DNA of 64,000 nt from Anaspis maculata (lineage: Eukaryota; Arthropoda; Insecta; Coleoptera; Scraptiidae). The stretch spans positions 78,735,635 through 78,799,634 of the forward strand of contig OX421963.1 in assembly GCA_949128115.1 (NCBI GenBank), in the 5' to 3' direction. The notes under the pieces are model-generated. The model made no database searches, was not told the origin of the DNA, and saw only the letters and a list, made by a program, of their open reading frames with translations. Below, piece by piece: positions 24,582 through 35,587 of this stretch (position 1 is its first letter; every line of letters begins with the position of its first letter). The position numbers were made by a program, and so were the translations under genes.

Positions 24582-24875
24582 CAGTGGCGTAACTACCATG
24601 CGATCGACAAAATTCGGAATTGGGGTAGGCTGTGACCTGGTCAAATTTCAGGATGTCAAGCTGCTTTCGGCCAGGGCACAGCCTACCCCAATTCCGAATT
24701 TTATTGATCGCATGGTAGAAGCGTCCAATAAGGGGGGGATCACGACTGAAAAATATGCGAGAATGCGAGCAAAGCGAACAAAAAAGCGCCGCATTTGGAA
24801 ATTGAAAACAAAAAAAATCGATAGCCAATGGGGGGGGGGGGTGACCCCGAAACTCCCCCTCTAGTTACGCCACTG
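24582..24875. mobile_element. 294-bp MITE with CAGTGGCGTAACTA termini
   Basis: CAGTGGCGTAACTA begins the element and TAGTTACGCCACTG ends it, an exact 14-bp terminal inverted repeat of the hAT/CACTA-like CAGTGG type. A separate internal palindrome pairs about 24594-24640 with 24675-24719 (CTACCATGCGATC, AATTCGGAATTGGGGTAGGCTGTG), giving a strong stem. A run of 13 G lies near 24829-24841. No clear target duplication is visible at the flanks. Confidence 0.85.
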
Positions 24876-24887
24876 ATATACTGTGTT

Positions 24888-25660
24888 TTTCGAAAACTGC
24901 ACTAGCCCATGACTTTTTTCCTGTAAGATATATGGACTTGAAATTTTTGTGGGATATTTGAGCGTATTTTTGTTATTTTTTACGTGGATCATAAAGCAAC
25001 TCTCACTTCCGGAAGTAACTGAAAGTACATCAACTTATGATTTCCAAATGGAACAACCTGTATAGTTCTTGATGGTTGGATGAAGATTTTTTATTGACCA
25101 GTGGTGGTTTTAGAAATCCTCTATGATGAAAAACGACAATTTTATAGCGGAATAAATTTAATTATTATTACCAAAGGTGGCTGCGACCACAAATGAAAAC
25201 AGAAGCTAAAGAAATTTGTTTATGGTTTTATGTGAAGAAGCGTTGCCGATTGAAATCGACATGAACAATAATCAACAAACTTCTTCTGACTTGAGATTTT
25301 TTTTGTAATCGTAGCCACCTTTGGTAATATTAATTCAATTATGTTCAATTCGCCATAAATTCGTCATTTTTCATCATAGAGAATTTTTAAAAACACCACT
25401 GTGTCAATAAAAAAATCTATCCAAATGTCAAAAAATATACACGGTGTTCCATTCGAAAATCAAAAGTTGATCTCACTTTCGGTTACTTCCGGAAATGAAG
25501 ACAGCTTCATGATCAACGCAAAAAATTGCAAAAGTACACTTAAATACACATAAAAAATTCAAATCCATACAGGTGTCATATACCGACAACGTTCTAGAGC
25601 AGCTTCCTGTCATCAAAACAAGAAAAAAGTTCTCATGAACATGGATCCGAAAACGCTTTC
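24888..25660. mobile_element. ~770-bp foldback element
   Basis: Arms of about 300 bp pair around a centre near 25250. Matching blocks from inside out are ACCAAAGGTGGCT, CTATGATGAAAAA, TTTTTTATTGAC-AGTGGTG, GGAACA-C-TGTATA, ACTTCCGGAAGTAAC and CTTTTTTC-TGT. The GGAACA-C-TGTATA blocks look like TIR ends of the TACAGGGTG family caught inside the arms, facing the wrong way to bound one element, so a smaller element may have been copied together with the arm. No coding capacity. Confidence 0.75.
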
Positions 25661-26005
25661 GGTTTTTATTCAACATCTCCCAAACCGTTCAAGGGAAATC
25701 AATCAAATTTGACATATTCACTAACCTTCTTCTGCCCAACAAAATGAGGCAAAATTAATTCCAAAATAATTCACCGGGGTAAGTCAGACTGAAGTGAGGG
25801 GGTGAAAATAGCTCCCTTAGGAAGCGTTTCCGGACCCATAACGTTGTCGGCGTATTCTTGGGACAGCCTGTATATCCCATAGGAAAAAGTTATATTATCC
25901 GAAAAAAGCACACGGTATACGTTCGCCCTCAGTTGGAATGTTTCAGTCGAATGTTTCGATTTCAGTCGAAAGTAGTTTGAGTTATGATTCCTGCACCGAA
26001 CGTGG

Positions 26006-26320
26006 GTCGTTCTGGTCAGAACCCGGGTGAGCGAGATGATAACGGCCAGGCGAAAATTGAAAGATTCGTAGCGCCGGACCGGGAAATGGTGGGAAACTCC
26101 AACTGGAGACTATATTTATTCTCTTGTTGTGCTGCTTCCTGCCAAACTTGGTTCCGGGTTCCAGTTCCAGTGAGTATAGATTTTGAATAATTGAAAATGT
26201 CAAAATTTTGAAGTTTGACATTTTTCAATTATTGACAGGTGGAGTTGGAGGAATACTTTCAACTGTTCTGAAGACAGTTGCCTAAGAGCTTCCAAGAGAC
26301 ATTTTGCTAGTGAAGTTGAG
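26006..26320 (+). repeat. Dispersed repeat, copy 1 (copy 2 at 61391-61715)
   Basis: Same-orientation match to 61391-61715 over about 310 bp: GTCGTTCTGGTCA, AACGGCCAGG, GGGAAACT, CTTTTGTTGTG-TGCTT, TAGATTTTGAATAAT, TTTGACATTTTT. Contains a local hairpin where TTGAATAATTGAAAATGTCAA pairs with its downstream complement. No coding capacity. Family unknown. Confidence 0.7.
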
Positions 26321-26962
26321 TGCAAGTGAAACCATTAGGTAGGTAGCTATTAAGCAAAAATCAATTCATTCAATGAAGCAAAAAGCAACAAAAATCAAAA
26401 GCGGAATAATATATTATAATTACAAGGATGTATAAAGGGAATACAATGGAATAGGTGGAATAATTTGAGGGAGTAGATGGGAATAAGGGGTTAAATGATG
26501 GAATGCATGGAATTTCTGATGGAATTCAAGGAATATATGGAATTTTGTCAAATACTCCATCAAATAATAGAATCACTATATCTTTTTTTGGCCAGTGAGG
26601 AACCCCTCGCTTGTGGCCATTATTTTTCCAGCCGAGTTTTTTGTGAACTTTGTTTATTGCAGATGTTGTTAGGATCAATACAACTGGAATTAGGTTGATA
26701 AAAAGTCAAGAAACCTATAGGACTAAAAGTCATCATAATTTCCAGTTTTTTTTCTGATTCTGGTCAAGCAGATTGATATAAATGATAATCGATGACAGCA
26801 GCGGATAGAAAATATGAATTCACGTATTTCTAAAAATTTTTTTTCAAATCGGTTGAGAATGAACCAAGTTAGATCTGAATAAATGTCAACGGAAACAAAT
26901 GGCCGCTATTTTGAAATCACGCCATTTTGAAAGTGGTACCAAAACATTTCGGTATCTCCACA

Positions 26963-28031
26963 TACCAGGTGATCATTTGAAAACTATCTACCTGCAATAA
27001 CTTTCGATTCTTAGTCAATATTTCTTTGAGCAAAAACAGGTGGATTTTTATATCAAGGGGGACATCTAAAACATACATTAGCAAATTTCTATATTCAGCC
27101 TCTTCGCCTCCACTTACCCCAACTTTGAAATTTCAAATGACACTACCTACCTTGCGATACATCAAATTGAAGATAGTCAAATTCTCTTTCTGAAAACACT
27201 ATTTATGAAATTTTCAATTCTACCCCCCTTCTCCCTAAAAATCCTCTGATTATCCCATTCATGATTCTGGACCCCTCAATTGTCTTCAGTTTAGTCAGCA
27301 TCATCCTAAGTTGCATCGAAAAAGATAATTTTCAGATCATAGAAAACTTTCTCTTCTCATGCTGTGCAGGATGACGTTGACTGCATTGAAGAGAATGGGA
27401 TGTTTTCAGCGTAGTTGAAGAAACTCTGCTAGATGTCTCTAGGGGTTCGTAAGGGGTAAGGTGAGTAAGGGGCTTGGGAACATTTGTGTTCTGCATGTTG
27501 ACAACACAACTGACTGGTTCTTGTCGTTCAAAATAAAAATGTAGTCCAAAAAATTGAGCGACGTTTCTCAAAAGTGTCAAAGTCTGAAGTGTTGAGTTTC
27601 GCTGGCCATTCTCTGTTCATTGGACCCTAACAACAAACGTGAACTGCGTCATTGTTGCCAATTCATGATAATTGAATGTTCCTCAGCCCCTTACAAACTA
27701 CTAGGGACATCTACTGAGAACCTGTCAGGAAAACATCCCACTGAGAGGTCAAGAATATTAAATTGGACACTCAGAGACTTGAAGGGAGAAGAGGGGTGGT
27801 TAAAAATGTAAGAATATTTTTTCAGGAAAAGAATTCAATCTGTTGAATTTGACGTATCGCAAAATAGGTGATGTCATTTGAAATTTCAAAGTTGTGGTGG
27901 CTGGGAGCGAGAAGGCTGAAAATAGAAATTCGCCAATGTATGTTTTAGATGTCCCCCTCGATTCGAAAACATTTTCACTAGGAAACGGGAGTTATTGGAG
28001 GTGGATAGTTTTCAAATGATCACCCGGTATA
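26963..28031. mobile_element. 1.07-kb foldback element with TACCGGGTGATCA ends
   Basis: The left end TACCAGGTGATCATTTGAAAAC and the right end (reverse complement TACCGGGTGATCATTTGAAA) pair, and the match extends at least 220 bp inward (GGGGGACATCTAAAACATACATT; AACTTTGAAATTTCAAATGACA; GCGATAC-TCAAATT). TA at both ends fits a Tc1/mariner-type target. The shared TACCGGGTG ending links it to the foldback in the gypsy element at 42035-43714. No transposase is present. Confidence 0.85.
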
Positions 28032-31000
28032 GGACTATAAGAAATAAAAGGTCTCTTGCCCCCTTCACGAAGGAGCCCACGGGATACCGGATGACCCCCG
28101 ACTAATTGTAATATTCACCGAGAACTATTCAATCATGTTTGTTCATCTTGATTCAAGTAAAATGAAGTTCGTTGTGGATTGACGTGAGTGTTTCTTGTTG
28201 TGGAAATGGTTTAACTTGGTTCTTTCGTATACAAAATCTGGTTGTCAATTGAAGTAACGGGTTAAATTAATCAGCAGGTAACAGAAGGGTTAAAGTAAAC
28301 AACGTGAGGAGATGACGGGTCTTTATCGCTTCAATATATTTGCAAGTTCTTTGGCTGTACCCTTGCCTACTGAGAAAAACTCAACTTACCTGATCGCGGT
28401 ATCTTCTACGATGAAGATCTATTGGTAATGATTCGATTTTGGTCTTGCCGGTGAAAGACCAAAACGGTCAATGGACAGCACTTCAAAACACTGCGTGAAT
28501 GTTCAGAATGTTGGACATCAGTAGGCACAATCACTAGGTAAAGCGTTGTTGAGAAGCGTAGTCACGAAACTTGTTCAAGCTTCACACAGCTACCAAGGCT
28601 TCTCGCTCGGTTGTATTGCAATTCTTTTCGACACTGATTGTTTTCATTTATAGACCTACTGGAACTGCCCCGCCGCCAAAATTGTTCAGATGTGTGTCTT
28701 ATAAGAGATGAGTTTCGTAGCAATAACAATATTCAGTCCCCAGCCCACGGCAGAACCTTTCGGGCCTCGGCGGCATGCATTCCTCTAAAAATCGGTTCCG
28801 TTCCCACTGCCGTGGCCCGAAAAATGGGTTTCCACTCACGCTTTGACGTCTCTCGTTGCTTATCAATTACCATCCAGAGCCCGCGGAAATGACAGAGACG
28901 GAGAGGGCGTATCGCATCATTATTTGTCCTTTTTTTTTGTCCCGGGATGGCATGTCATTGCGCCTCTTCTAAAAATAACGACCGTTTGATGGAGACATGA
29001 AATTCCCATTAGCAAAAAGCCCAGGCATCGAGGACGACTCGCCGCCCCCGTCGTCACACGTCCTTTTTGAATTTGTCTACTTGGGTGCAAATTAGTTTTA
29101 TTGAAAAAAATGCTTTTTCCTCGGCTTTTTGCGCGCGCACAATCTCCGATGTACATATGATATGCGTCGAAGAATTCTCTCAGGGGTTGATGCGGAATAG
29201 GTTACTCGAAATCTGGGCACAGCCAAATCACTTTGGCGGGAAGCAAAAATGCAGGAAATTCTGGCTTGTCGTGTTCGGAGCCGAGCTCGACTTTGTCCTG
29301 ATGTAATGCAATTAGCCGGGAGTAGAGTGAAAGACGGGATGTTGGATGTAACGAGCTTCGGATTAACTCCCGCACCTTTGACCTGATGCAATCTAGACGG
29401 GTGATGCCGCCGCCGCCTCCACCGTTTGGCAGCGAAAATAACGGAAAATTAGCACCGGATACTCGTGAAATCCGGAGGAGCTCATAATCACAGGAGTTCG
29501 ATTTTTCGTTTTTTTTTTCGCTCAGAAATCAGAGGTATCATGTTGAGCTACTACCTACGACCTGATAGATTATGCAATCTTCATGTACTTGCAAGGTTAC
29601 GTACTTGGTAGAGGGTAGAAAACGTCAATTAGGAGCAGGCTATAAATTCACTATCTCTTGTATTTGAAAGAATGAACTTCACTCTTGCAAAAAAAGTTTG
29701 TTACCTATGCAATTTTCTCTAGTTTTCAAAAAAATATTCAAACCCACTGTAGGGGGGGGGGGAATTATCAGGGAGTTTGTCAGTTTGTCACCACATATCC
29801 CCTTATCCCCAAAGAGTCTCCTTCTCCGGGCTATGCTCAGGGGTTTCTTTACCGAGCTCTTACCCTGCAAACCTATTTTTGAAACCATCGTATAAAGGAT
29901 ACGGTCTAGTCCCCCCCCCACTCCCCAGGTTGGTATTATCGACGCCATTTTGGATTGATATTCAACTCCAAAAGCAAGTACATATGAAGTAACCAAGAGG
30001 GTTAGTGGTCTATTCCAGCTGGTCTGCTGTTCAAAACTACAAAACCGTCATTCTCTGCGGGGTGGTGGCTGTAAACCAATCGGCCATCGGCCCGTTGCCC
30101 ATTGAATATCTGGAAGAAAAATCAAAGTGCTTGTGAAAGCTCGTGAATTTGTAGAGACTGAACTGGATTCAAACGAAACAGGAAGTTAGAATCCCCAATA
30201 AATTTGCAGGAAGCACACACACTGGTCCGCCTAAGCGCTTCGCGCGCCGCCCCCCACGAGGCGCCCCCATTCCGGCAAAGCTCATTATAAGCCTGTTGAT
30301 AACAATAATGAACTAATCCAGCGAACAGAGCCTCCGATTTATCGCTTTTGCCAAGCACAGCAATAAATATCTGCGGTCTATTCCATTCTCACCTCCCGCT
30401 CTTCCTCCCTGCCCCCCTGGCTCCCACAAGATACGATCTTAATGACGCCTAGACCAAGCGCGCGCGTTAACATTTAAAATCCATTCTGATGAAAACTTTT
30501 CTTCCTCCTCCTCGCATACACCCGCGCTCCTTTCTGCCCTCCTCTTCCACATCAGCACCTCCGCCATACACACCCCTTTGCTGCACTAGGCTTTGGCTTT
30601 AATCCGAAACAATTTAGAACTGGAAGTGAGATGGTATGGCGAGATATATGAGTTTCCTGAACTATTAATTAAAGGGTTTGGCGAGGAACTTGGGCGTTCG
30701 CAAAGCTCTTTCTCGCCGGCTAATATTAACATGTAATTCAGTGAAACTACTATTTACTTGCCCGTCCAGGGCGTCAGCGGCGTCCCTAAACGCCCGCCCT
30801 GAGGATGACGGAGGAGCGAGAGAAAGAGAGTTTTTAGGGCCACGCCGACTGACGCCTCGGCAACAACAACACGTATACGCTATTTACGAAGATAGATAAG
30901 ACAGATGGGAGCGGCCCGGGGCTAATTATCCTGTCTCCTATGGCTTTTGGAAAATTAGAGGCCGGTGTGTTGTGTGCGCCGTGTCCTTCATCATAGCAGC

Positions 31001-31470
31001 GAGAGCAGCGGCACCGGAGAGCTCTGCCGGAAGCATGAAAATGATGGATTTTGTGCTGGATGCAAAAATTTCAACGCGCTTCGGACCTCGCCAATTTATT
31101 CCGTGCCACTGGGATGTAATAGTTTTGGCTTTGTTGCATAATAAATTTCAGAGACTAAATGAAAATTATCAGATCGCGTTCGCTCCGGTCGGCTCGCAAA
31201 AATTAACTGTTGCGGTTTACGGAACAAAATGACAAAAGCCGCAGGCCACTAGAGACGCATTTTGTTTTTTTTTTTTGGTGGAGGGTCGGAGGCACTCCGA
31301 TTTTTGCGGGACAAATATTCATAAATGCATTAAAAATGCCAACGCCCGAATCCAACTGACATAGTCCGTACCGTAGGTACTCTTTCACTTTTCGCTATCA
31401 TCCTCTGTTTTTAGGAGGTCCATGAAGCAATTCAATGGATTATCATCATAGGAGTTGGATTTTTTTTTGT
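28032..31470. other. Gene-free DNA with GC-rich unique blocks
   Basis: 28.6-29.5 and 30.1-31.3 kb are clearly richer in G and C than surrounding DNA and carry no TE parts that I recognise. Short overlapping ORFs do not look real. A poly-G run lies at about 29752-29761 with a poly-C run at 29912-29919; they are partial complements. Such islands could be regulatory DNA or exons of a gene extending outside my recognition; there is no direct evidence. Confidence 0.4.
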
Positions 31471-32289
31471 TTTTTGTAAGCCCCTTACAGTGCATATGGG
31501 TACATTCCAATTTTTGTTCTGAATACTGGGTCGTCGATACAAAATTGCAAAATGAATAAACAAAACATCAAAAAACTTTGAGCTTACCTCTTCCACCACC
31601 CATTAGATAAACTTGAACTTTCTAGTGGGACTAACCGACAAAATATAATTCTAAGGACCTCAGTTCATGCTAATTTATTGGAAAATATGGATGACATGGC
31701 TTGAAAAAGTTCTTATGAACCCAACATCAAGAGGCTGTATCTTATTAAAATGATATTTATTATGTATAATATGCATAATACATTATACAATGCATAATAT
31801 GTATATATTTACTTAATACATTTAAGTAAAAAATTTCAGACAAATCTCTCTCCCTTGTGGCATTGTTCCTAAAATTGAAGCCACGTTGCTACGTTGTAGA
31901 GCCATGCTCAATCTTTGAAAAAGGTAATAGGAGGCGCGGCGATCATCACTTGTTTCTGAGATCTTTTGTCCAATCTTTTTGATAAACTTGAGACCCTCAT
32001 TGCCCCAAACGCCTGTAGTCTCTTGGGCTATCGGGATAAAAATTAAACGTGCTCCAAGAGCTTTATATTTTTTTTTCTGGACTCTGCGGAGATTGCAGCA
32101 TAGCCTGAATGAATCGAGGTGGATTATTTACTACGTTTTTGACAAATTTTCGCAATTCCACATCGGCCCACAAAGTCACAGTGCATTGCATTATTGACGG
32201 CCGGAATGTTTATTTTCTAAATCCTGGACAGAGATGCGACCTTCGATTAATTGAGTTGCCAACGATACACTAACTCTTTTCCGCTTCGA
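31471..32289. other. AT-rich intergenic DNA with small palindromes
   Basis: 31740-31830 holds overlapping AT palindromes built from TATAATATGCATAATACATTATACAATGCATAATATG. No gene is recognised. GC rises towards 32290, where the gypsy pol remnant starts. Confidence 0.45.
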
Positions 32290-34146
32290 GCTCTCTTCCC
32301 CTAGTTCCATTCGGACTCCGTCTGGTGCGGCCAATTCCGTTTTTGCTTCGACGCCGGAAACTCTGTCGTCAAACGTGATTGTTACCCGTTACCTCGAGTC
32401 GACCGCATGTTGACCATGCTACGGAGCGCGAAGTTTTTCTCTTCAGTTGACTTGAGAAGCGCGTTCTGGCAGATTCCACTGGATCCAAGTTCGAACAAAA
32501 AAACGGCTTCCGTTCTGCCGGAAAGAGGTTTGCTCCATTTCCGAGTTCTCCCATTCCGGTTGGTGAATGCCGCGCAGGCGCAACAAAGATTAATGGACGC
32601 CGTCTTTGATCCCGATCTTTAGCCAAACATATTTGTTCATCTCAATAACATCATCATCATCACTTCAGCGTCTTTTGAGGAGCACGTAAGTCTTCTTTGG
32701 GGGGTTGTCGACCGTCCCCGGAAGGCGAACCTCACCGTGAACTTCAAGAAGTGCCAGCTTTTTGAGAGGAAACTACTTGGGCTTCGTCGTCGATTCTCAG
32801 GGACTTCGAAACGACTTAGAAAAGATCCAGGCCATGGTTAACTACCCGAGACCCAGGAATGTAATGAGGGTCAAGCGCTGTCAGGGGATATACTTCTGGT
32901 ATCCTCGCTTAACTCCCCAATTTTCTTCAATGATCTCGCCAGCCTCACCAAGGGGAGAAAGAAAGCACAAGATGTGACATGGAACGACGATACGGAGAAA
33001 GTATTTGTTAGCATCAAGGAAGGAAGGCCTGGATTTTTCTCTGCCTTTTGTAGTGCAGTGCGATGCCTCTAATACTGGATTGAGTGTCGAACTCACACGG
33101 TAAATGGCGATGAACGGGTTATAGCGTACGCCAGCCGAGCGCTGTCGAAAACTGAACTGAACTACAGCGTAACGGAACAAAAGTGTCTCGCCGTTCTCTA
33201 CGCTGTGAACAAGTTCAGACCGTACGTCGAGGGAACCTCATTCAAGGTTATCACGGATCACTCATCACTTTTGTTGCTCTTTCAGATGAAGGATCCAACG
33301 GGAAGACTCGCAAGATGGATCGTCCGCCTTTCAAAAGTTCGACTTTACCTTGGAAAATCGAAAGGGCCGATTGAACGTCGTCCCGGATGCGTTATACCGT
33401 TCTGTTCCCGACTCGGAAGTGGCTCAGAATTCACTAGATGTGGATGCTCAGGATGTCACCGATCCTTTTCACTTGAGCCTGAGAAGAAAGATACAAGTGG
33501 ATGGTTCGCAACGATTTAATATTCAAGTTCGTGCCGACAAAGCCCCCGTCGAGCATCAACGTTTGAGGGGGGGGGGGGCAGAAAGCAACCAACCAGAGCG
33601 CGGCAGGCCTTATGGGATGCGGTAGGAAGGTGACGTGGCCTTGACAAGTGGTATCCGTGGACATTGTGGGTCCTCTGTCCAGATCGTCAGGCGGTTTCTG
33701 TTACTTCTTGGTGGTCACAGATTTGTTCACCAAGTACGTTGTTGGCAAGCCTATGCGACAAGCAATTTCTTTCGCGGTGACTGAAATAGTGGAGAACGAG
33801 GTTTTTCTGCTATACGGTACACCACAATACGTCATTTGCGAAAATGGCATACAGTTCATAGGGAAACAGTTCAAGAAAATGTGCGACAACTTTCACGTCC
33901 AGAAGCTCTGGTAAACCGCAAGGTATTACCCCCAGGCCATTCTCGTCGAGCGATATAACCGGACAATGATTGGCACTGCCATACGCTCGTATATCAAGGA
34001 CGACCACAAAAAGTGAGACGAGCATCTACCGGAGATTCTTCACGCCATGCGAACTGCCGTGAACGAGACCACCGGGTATATCTCAGCGTACCTCAACTTC
34101 GACCAAAAAATTCCCTGTAGCGAAGATTTCTACGGTCAAAACATCT
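32290..34146 (+). pseudogene. Ty3/gypsy pol remnant: RT, RNase H, integrase
   Basis: RT from about 32390: RMLTMLRSAKFFSSVDLRSAFWQIPL, then RVLPFRLVNAAQAQQRLMD. The catalytic YLDD is replaced by HLNN (near 32643), which would kill activity. RNase H at about 33050-33400 has QCDAS, VTEQKCLAVLYAVNKFRPYV and TDHSSLL. Integrase from about 33648 has VSVDIVGPLSRSS, LVVTDLFTKY and ICENGIQF, where the second catalytic Asp of the usual DNG is Glu. Frameshifts and stops break the frame many times. The sequence stops at a junction with an inverted gag at about 34146. Ancestrally this polyprotein copies the element and inserts its cDNA; this copy is dead. Confidence 0.92.
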
Positions 34147-34995
34147 AGTTGGGAACAAAGTTTCTGGGTGAGAGTCGCAAGGATTGGGCGACCGGTCTGA
34201 GGTGCGCTGGGTACATTGGGTTGGCTAGAAGAGCCGGCCTCTGAACATCAGCTCCAAATTTCTGTAGACTCTCTACGCTCTTCTGCGTTCTTGCCGAAAA
34301 ATTACAGTTGTGAACATGCCGTCCGCGATGATCCCCATAGCGGAGTTCCAGAACTTTGAGAAGCTTCTGTAAGTCCATCTGCTCGCTCTCCGGAATTGTT
34401 TGAAGCAGCTCCAATGCTGGGCCTCTGAGAGCCAGGACTAGAGCTGTAGCTCTGTCATCCTCGCTCCATCCGTTTGCTTCGGCAGCGGCATCGAACTGCC
34501 TCTTATAGGTAGTCCATGGGCTTTCCATATCGAAGTTTGGCAGATTCACACGATGGAAACCTGCTGCACTGATCATCATAGCACTGGCGGCAGTTTTCTG
34601 GACCTGTTGCTCCAGCTTCGTCATGTTGGTCTTTATCGCTTCCATATTTTTTTCCAACTTGCTCACGCTGCTTTCGAAATATTTCGTTTGTTGTTCCACA
34701 ATCGTGAATATTCCTTACTTTCCTCCAGACGTTTTCTTTCGTGTTCTTCCAGAAGATTCTTCAGATCTTCATTTTCCTCAACGCGCTTTTTTCCCTGCTC
34801 TTCTGGAAGATTCTTGAGTTCTTCCTTGTCTTCTAGACGCTTTTTTTCCAGGAGCCTCTTCTCCTGTTCTTCTTGACGCTCTTTCAACTCTTCTTTTTCT
34901 GCCTGGCGTTCCGACTTCTGTTCCTGCATTATCGCCATGACGCTCGCCAAAGTGCCTTCGACTCCTGTCTTCGACATGCTTCTCGTCTCCGACAT
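34147..34995 (-). pseudogene. Ty3/gypsy gag remnant, inverted relative to pol
   Basis: Reading leftwards from the Met at 34993-34995 (MSETRSMSKTG): a very charged Glu/Lys/Arg coiled coil at residues 25-110, then, after a one-base frameshift near 34700, a capsid-like domain with LPNFDMESPWTTYKRQF, ATALVLALRGPALELLQ and LELRYG, and SARTQKSVESLQKFG. The order and motifs are those of gypsy Gag. The 5' LTR and primer site lie just upstream (35056-35587), so this is a 5' element half in minus orientation. It ends head-on against the plus-strand pol at about 34146. The two halves may come from one family with an internal inversion, or be two insertions. Confidence 0.88.
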
Positions 34996-35055
34996 TTACA
35001 AAGCACGAATGTTCCGAACGTCCTGTAGTCGCAGGCCGAATAACTCTCAATTATA

Positions 35056-35071
35056 CCGCTTTCTGACACCA
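35056..35071 (-). other. Primer binding site of the inverted gypsy half
   Basis: On the minus strand TGGTGTCAGAAAGCGG follows the LTR end by two bases. TGGTGTCAGAAG-like sites are typical gypsy primer sites. Position and strand agree with the gag orientation. Confidence 0.75.
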
Positions 35072-35073
35072 AA

Positions 35074-35587
35074 TGTTACGTATTTCGCGTACGGGTTCGA
35101 ATATAATTGAGACGATCGTTTTAAAACACTTTTATTACTGCGTACTACAATAAAGTAAATATACGACAAAATCAACTACTCGAAAATATCGCAGGTACTT
35201 CGCTTTTATCCGCTCGCTCCCACTTCACATTCCAATTCGATACTGCTCATTAGGCAACGTTTGATGCCTTATTTAGGTCCGACTAGTTCATCTCGAATGT
35301 TCAATGCATTCCTCAGTAGTTTCCACAGTGACCCGACATACCGTTTTCATACGACTCCCGAAAAATCTTGCACATTACCCGAATCAGTCTGCTCTGGATT
35401 CGGCGCCTCCGCCAAAATGAGCAGATGTGTCATGATCGAGCGTTGAAGGCTCCTAATGCCAAGCCATCGCGTATACTTCTGGAAATGTACAGACCTCCGC
35501 ACTTGTATCTACACCGCGACATAATGGATGGAAGAATCCAAAAAGATCGCGTGTTTACCAGAGTGCACGGGATCGCCGCTCGTAACA
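35074..35587 (-). repeat. Gypsy LTR, 514 bp
   Basis: It begins TGTTACG and ends CGTAACA on the plus strand: a perfect 7-bp inverted terminal repeat with TG...CA ends. It lies between the primer site of the gag half and an AAT microsatellite (from 35587). No second LTR copy was found on the far side of the pol remnant. Confidence 0.82.

Noticed and set aside
29679..29996. Overlapping ORFs on both strands around poly-G and poly-C runs
   Set aside because: Homopolymer runs keep several frames open at once. No protein feature is present in any of them.
34147..34995. The Glu/Lys-rich coiled-coil ORF as a host gene
   Set aside because: The downstream capsid-like motif, the primer binding site and a bona fide LTR immediately upstream show it is gypsy gag.
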